Shown here: positions 61,689-64,000 of the stretch, piece after piece
Position numbering within the stretch: the first letter of the stretch is position 1
How the letters are laid out: each line of letters starts with the position of its first letter
NCBI GenBank assembly: GCA_965215385.1
Contig: OZ244059.1
Coordinates: 3,162,001 to 3,226,000 of the forward strand
Direction: 5' to 3'
Length of the DNA: 64,000 nucleotides
Source of the DNA: JAPORY01 sp965215385
GTDB lineage: Bacteria; Pseudomonadota; Alphaproteobacteria; Rhodobacterales; Rhodobacteraceae
Made by a program: the position numbers and the translations under genes
The notes under the pieces: model-generated
Database searches by the model: none
What the model was told of the DNA's origin: nothing
Seen by the model: only the letters and a program-made list of their open reading frames with translations

Positions 61689-61974
61689 CAATGGGATGGG
61701 ATCGTTCGCTAAGTGCCAATGAGTGTCGATACCAATGACTGACCAAGCAGTGGTATTGTTGTTATTCTGAACCTAACAATCGATTTTGAATCTCGCTGCG
61801 ACTATACCGCAGGTAGTGTCCGCTCCTACTAAAGCGTCCGCAAAAGTAACTCCACGATTGACTCTATTGTGAATGGCGAGAAACACTCGGATAAGTGCGA
61901 AAGAGTTCGACTACAGGTTACTAAGAATAGTCTTTGCGTGCTATTGGTAAGTCTTTGATGATCATCTCGCAGCT

Positions 61975-63657
61975 ATGCTTTCGTTTTTGTCGTTTCGGGA
62001 GGTAAACCTCTTGCCGAGGCGGCACTCACTTGGGGGTATGCATTTTATTGGCTTTTTGGCCTGTCTTGCCGCTGCTGTCTGCGTTTTGCCAGTTTTGGCG
62101 GTAGTCATTTCGGCTGCCACAGGCGGTACTGATACCGCTCGGCATCTCTTTCAAACCGTGTTGTTCCAGTATGCTGGCAACACCGTTGCCTTGGTTATTT
62201 TGGTCGCATTCGGTACTTTTTTTGTAGGCTGTTCGACGGCTTGGCTCGTAACCATGACTCGCTTTCCGGGCGCACGGGTATTTGAAATTGCATTGGTCTT
62301 GCCATTAGCTTTTCCAGCCTATGTTTTGGCTTATGCCTATACACATCTCTTAGACCATCCCGGAATTGTACAAAGCGTCCTCCGCGACGTGACCGGCTGG
62401 GGACCTCAAGATTATTGGTTTCCCGAAATTCGCTCATTAGGGGGCGCGGCGATGATGTTGATCCTCGTCCTCTATCCGTATGTATATCTTTTGGCCAGAG
62501 CGGCGTTCCTGCAGCAAAGCGCGGCGACATTTCTTGCCGCCCGGGCTTTAGGAAACACGGCCTTTGGTGCCTTTTGGCGCGTAAGTATGCCGATGGCGCG
62601 ACCGGCAATTGCCGGTGGGGTTTTATTAGCAATCATGGAGACTATTGCTGACTTTGGGACGGTAGCGTATTTCGGCGTTCCAACGCTCGCGACCGGAATT
62701 TATACGAGTTGGTTTTCGTTGGCGGATCGTGCGGGTGCCGCGCAGATTGCCTTTTGCCTTCTTGGCATTGCTCTGATGCTAGCATTGCTTGAACGGTTGC
62801 AGCGCGGCGATGCTAAGTATTTTGACGCGGTAGGCAGACACGCCGCGATGCCGCCGACGCTACTTGTCGGATGGCGATCTGTGGTTGCTATATTGCTATG
62901 TGGGATTCCAGTAACCCTAGGCTGTTTTCTTCCTGTAATCGTTCTTTTTGAAATGGGACTAGGGTCAGAACAGAATTTATTGAGTCAGCGCTACTCAAAC
63001 TTCGCGCAGAACTCTGTGACGATTGCGGCGGTGGCAGCGATGTTGACGGTCAGTATGGCGATAGCCATTGGGTATTATCAGCGCGTTTTACCGAGCCGTC
63101 TGTCCTATGGGGCTGCTTACGTGGCGCGATTAGGCTACGCGGTGCCCGGCGGCGTTATCGCCGTTGGATTGATTGTTCCTTTTGCGGCATTTGATAATGC
63201 ATTAGATGCTTGGATGCGCGCAACCTTTGACGTTTCGACGGGTTTGCTGATTACCGGATCAATCTGGCTATTGGTAGCGGCGTATATGGTGCGATTTTTG
63301 GCAGCGGCTTTAGGGACTTATGAAGGAGGTCAGAGCACCGTGCACACCAATATGGATGCCGCTGCTCGGTCATTGGGACAAACGCCGCTGGGGATATTGC
63401 GACGCGTTCATCTACCAATCTTGACGCCAAGCTTGCTGACAGCATGGTTGATTGTATTTGTTGATGTCATGAAGGAACTTCCCGCGACACTAATCATGCG
63501 TCCGTTTGGCTTTGATACTTTGGCCGTCCAAGCTTACCGGTTGGCGAGTGATGAAAGGCTAGAAGGAGCAGCGGTGCCTTCACTGGCCATAGTTGCAGTT
63601 GGATTATTGCCGGTCATCGTGATTTGTCGTCAGGTTGAACGCCACCGCAATCTGTGA
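61975..63657 (+). CDS. iron(III)-type ABC transporter permease (FbpB-like)
   Basis: 560 residues (an ATG at 62038 with GGGGG just upstream is another possible start). Two permease halves of about six helices each. EAA-type loops read AARALGNTAFGAFWRVSMPM in the first half and AARSLGQTPLGILRRVHLPI in the second, and KELPATLIMRPFGFDTLAVQ is typical of FbpB/SfuB iron permeases. The FbpA binding protein and FbpC ATPase are absent on both sides, so its partners must be elsewhere. Confidence 0.88.
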   Translation: MLSFLSFREVNLLPRRHSLGGMHFIGFLACLAAAVCVLPVLAVVISAATGGTDTARHLFQTVLFQYAGNTVALVILVAFGTFFVGCSTAWLVTMTRFPGARVFEIALVLPLAFPAYVLAYAYTHLLDHPGIVQSVLRDVTGWGPQDYWFPEIRSLGGAAMMLILVLYPYVYLLARAAFLQQSAATFLAARALGNTAFGAFWRVSMPMARPAIAGGVLLAIMETIADFGTVAYFGVPTLATGIYTSWFSLADRAGAAQIAFCLLGIALMLALLERLQRGDAKYFDAVGRHAAMPPTLLVGWRSVVAILLCGIPVTLGCFLPVIVLFEMGLGSEQNLLSQRYSNFAQNSVTIAAVAAMLTVSMAIAIGYYQRVLPSRLSYGAAYVARLGYAVPGGVIAVGLIVPFAAFDNALDAWMRATFDVSTGLLITGSIWLLVAAYMVRFLAAALGTYEGGQSTVHTNMDAAARSLGQTPLGILRRVHLPILTPSLLTAWLIVFVDVMKELPATLIMRPFGFDTLAVQAYRLASDERLEGAAVPSLAIVAVGLLPVIVICRQVERHRNL

Positions 63658-64000
63658 GTTACTACTGGAGAAGAAGCCGGGAAATTTGGCGGCAGCGTGC
63701 GTTTTGACTCAAAGCACCATATTTTGGCTGTGGTACTTAGTCGCCACCGACGAGAACTCTCAACCGGGTGGCAAATTAAGCACCGAATGCCCGCGTAATT
63801 TTTTTCTCTACTGACAACACGGATAATATTGGCGAGCCTGACGGTGACGCAATTGCCGTTAGTAAACTGCCACAAAAGGGAACTTGAGACGAGAAGATTG
63901 CGGCACCGCTACATTGATTCCGCTGATTTTAGAGCTGCGATTGACCATTCGGTTCAAAAAACATCGCTCCCCGTTGGTATTGAGTATTTGTCTCAGGCTT
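63658..64000. other. end of window, nothing recognised
   Basis: About 340 bases after the permease gene. No ATPase gene begins here. A reverse frame at 63630-63875 has no family or ribosome site. A short forward stretch (SKHHILAVVLSRHRRELSTG) looks protein-like but is closed by stops. Confidence 0.4.

Noticed and set aside
63630..63875. Minus-strand ORF at the window end
   Set aside because: Overlaps the end of the permease gene, no ribosome site, no recognisable family.

Overview
The window is a bacterial chromosome segment that most resembles an alphaproteobacterium of Rhodospirillales type. The main grounds are an RpoE-ChrR singlet-oxygen locus followed by the gene set known from Rhodobacter, CcmI of the large CycH type, a membrane-bound PuuD urate oxidase with a cytochrome c tail, and a GlnE adenylyltransferase with no PII gene beside AmtB. 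No rRNA or tRNA gene was seen. The genus cannot be told from the sequence alone.

Layout. 1-3.4 kb: TPP riboswitch and thiBPQ thiamine importer. 3.6-4.8 kb: a broken small membrane gene, an ORF remnant and a secreted Rap1a/Tai-like protein. 4.8-12.0 kb: a dodecaheme cytochrome c divergent from an FNR-type iron-sulfur regulator, with two FNR-like palindromes between them, then ccmF-ccmH-ccmI. This reads as one anaerobic cytochrome c unit: regulator, electron carrier and haem-attachment machinery.

12.1-24.3 kb is genomic wreckage. It holds two modules of an EcoRI-family adenine methyltransferase with a DUF262-HNH nuclease, decayed in opposite ways. Module 1 has an intact nuclease and a methyltransferase that lost its NPP motif through a 13-nt deletion. 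Module 2 has an intact methyltransferase and a nuclease cut by an IS30 element. The two methyltransferases share a 430-bp tract that is identical base for base inside otherwise diverged genes. Around them lie an IS5-like transposase in two frames, two IS30 copies (one with recognisable terminal inverted repeats), an IS1595 transposase remnant whose stop codon overlaps the module 2 methyltransferase start, a duplicated TRAP permease fragment differing by a C6/C14 tract, a hutF pseudogene next to an intact hutC, and the wreck of a second paaZ.

24.3-35.6 kb returns to normal genes: paaZ, puuD, mutL, a GPP34-domain protein, amtB and glnE. 35.9-44.2 kb is an unusual partner-switching operon: STAS antagonist, RsbW-like ATPase, a 1127-residue protein fusing an RsbW-like domain, two membrane sensor modules and a complete MFS transporter, then a DUF534-type periplasmic binding protein, an acetyltransferase and a SpoIIE/RsbU phosphatase. 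I regard this as the best candidate for an undescribed system.

44.3-50.3 kb: rpoE-chrR (minus strand) divergent from FAD oxidoreductase, DUF1365, MFS, DUF3833 and SDR genes, matching the Rhodobacter RpoE-regulated operon. 50.3-52.7 kb is gene-poor, with a 16-base G tract just inside the start of a secreted protein gene (a candidate contingency locus) and a coiled-coil gene remnant. 52.7-61.6 kb: a branched-chain-amino-acid-type ABC importer (livGHM, binding protein, livF) bracketed by two different acyl-CoA ligases, likely for an organic acid or aromatic acid. 62.0-63.7 kb: an iron(III)-type ABC permease without its usual partners.
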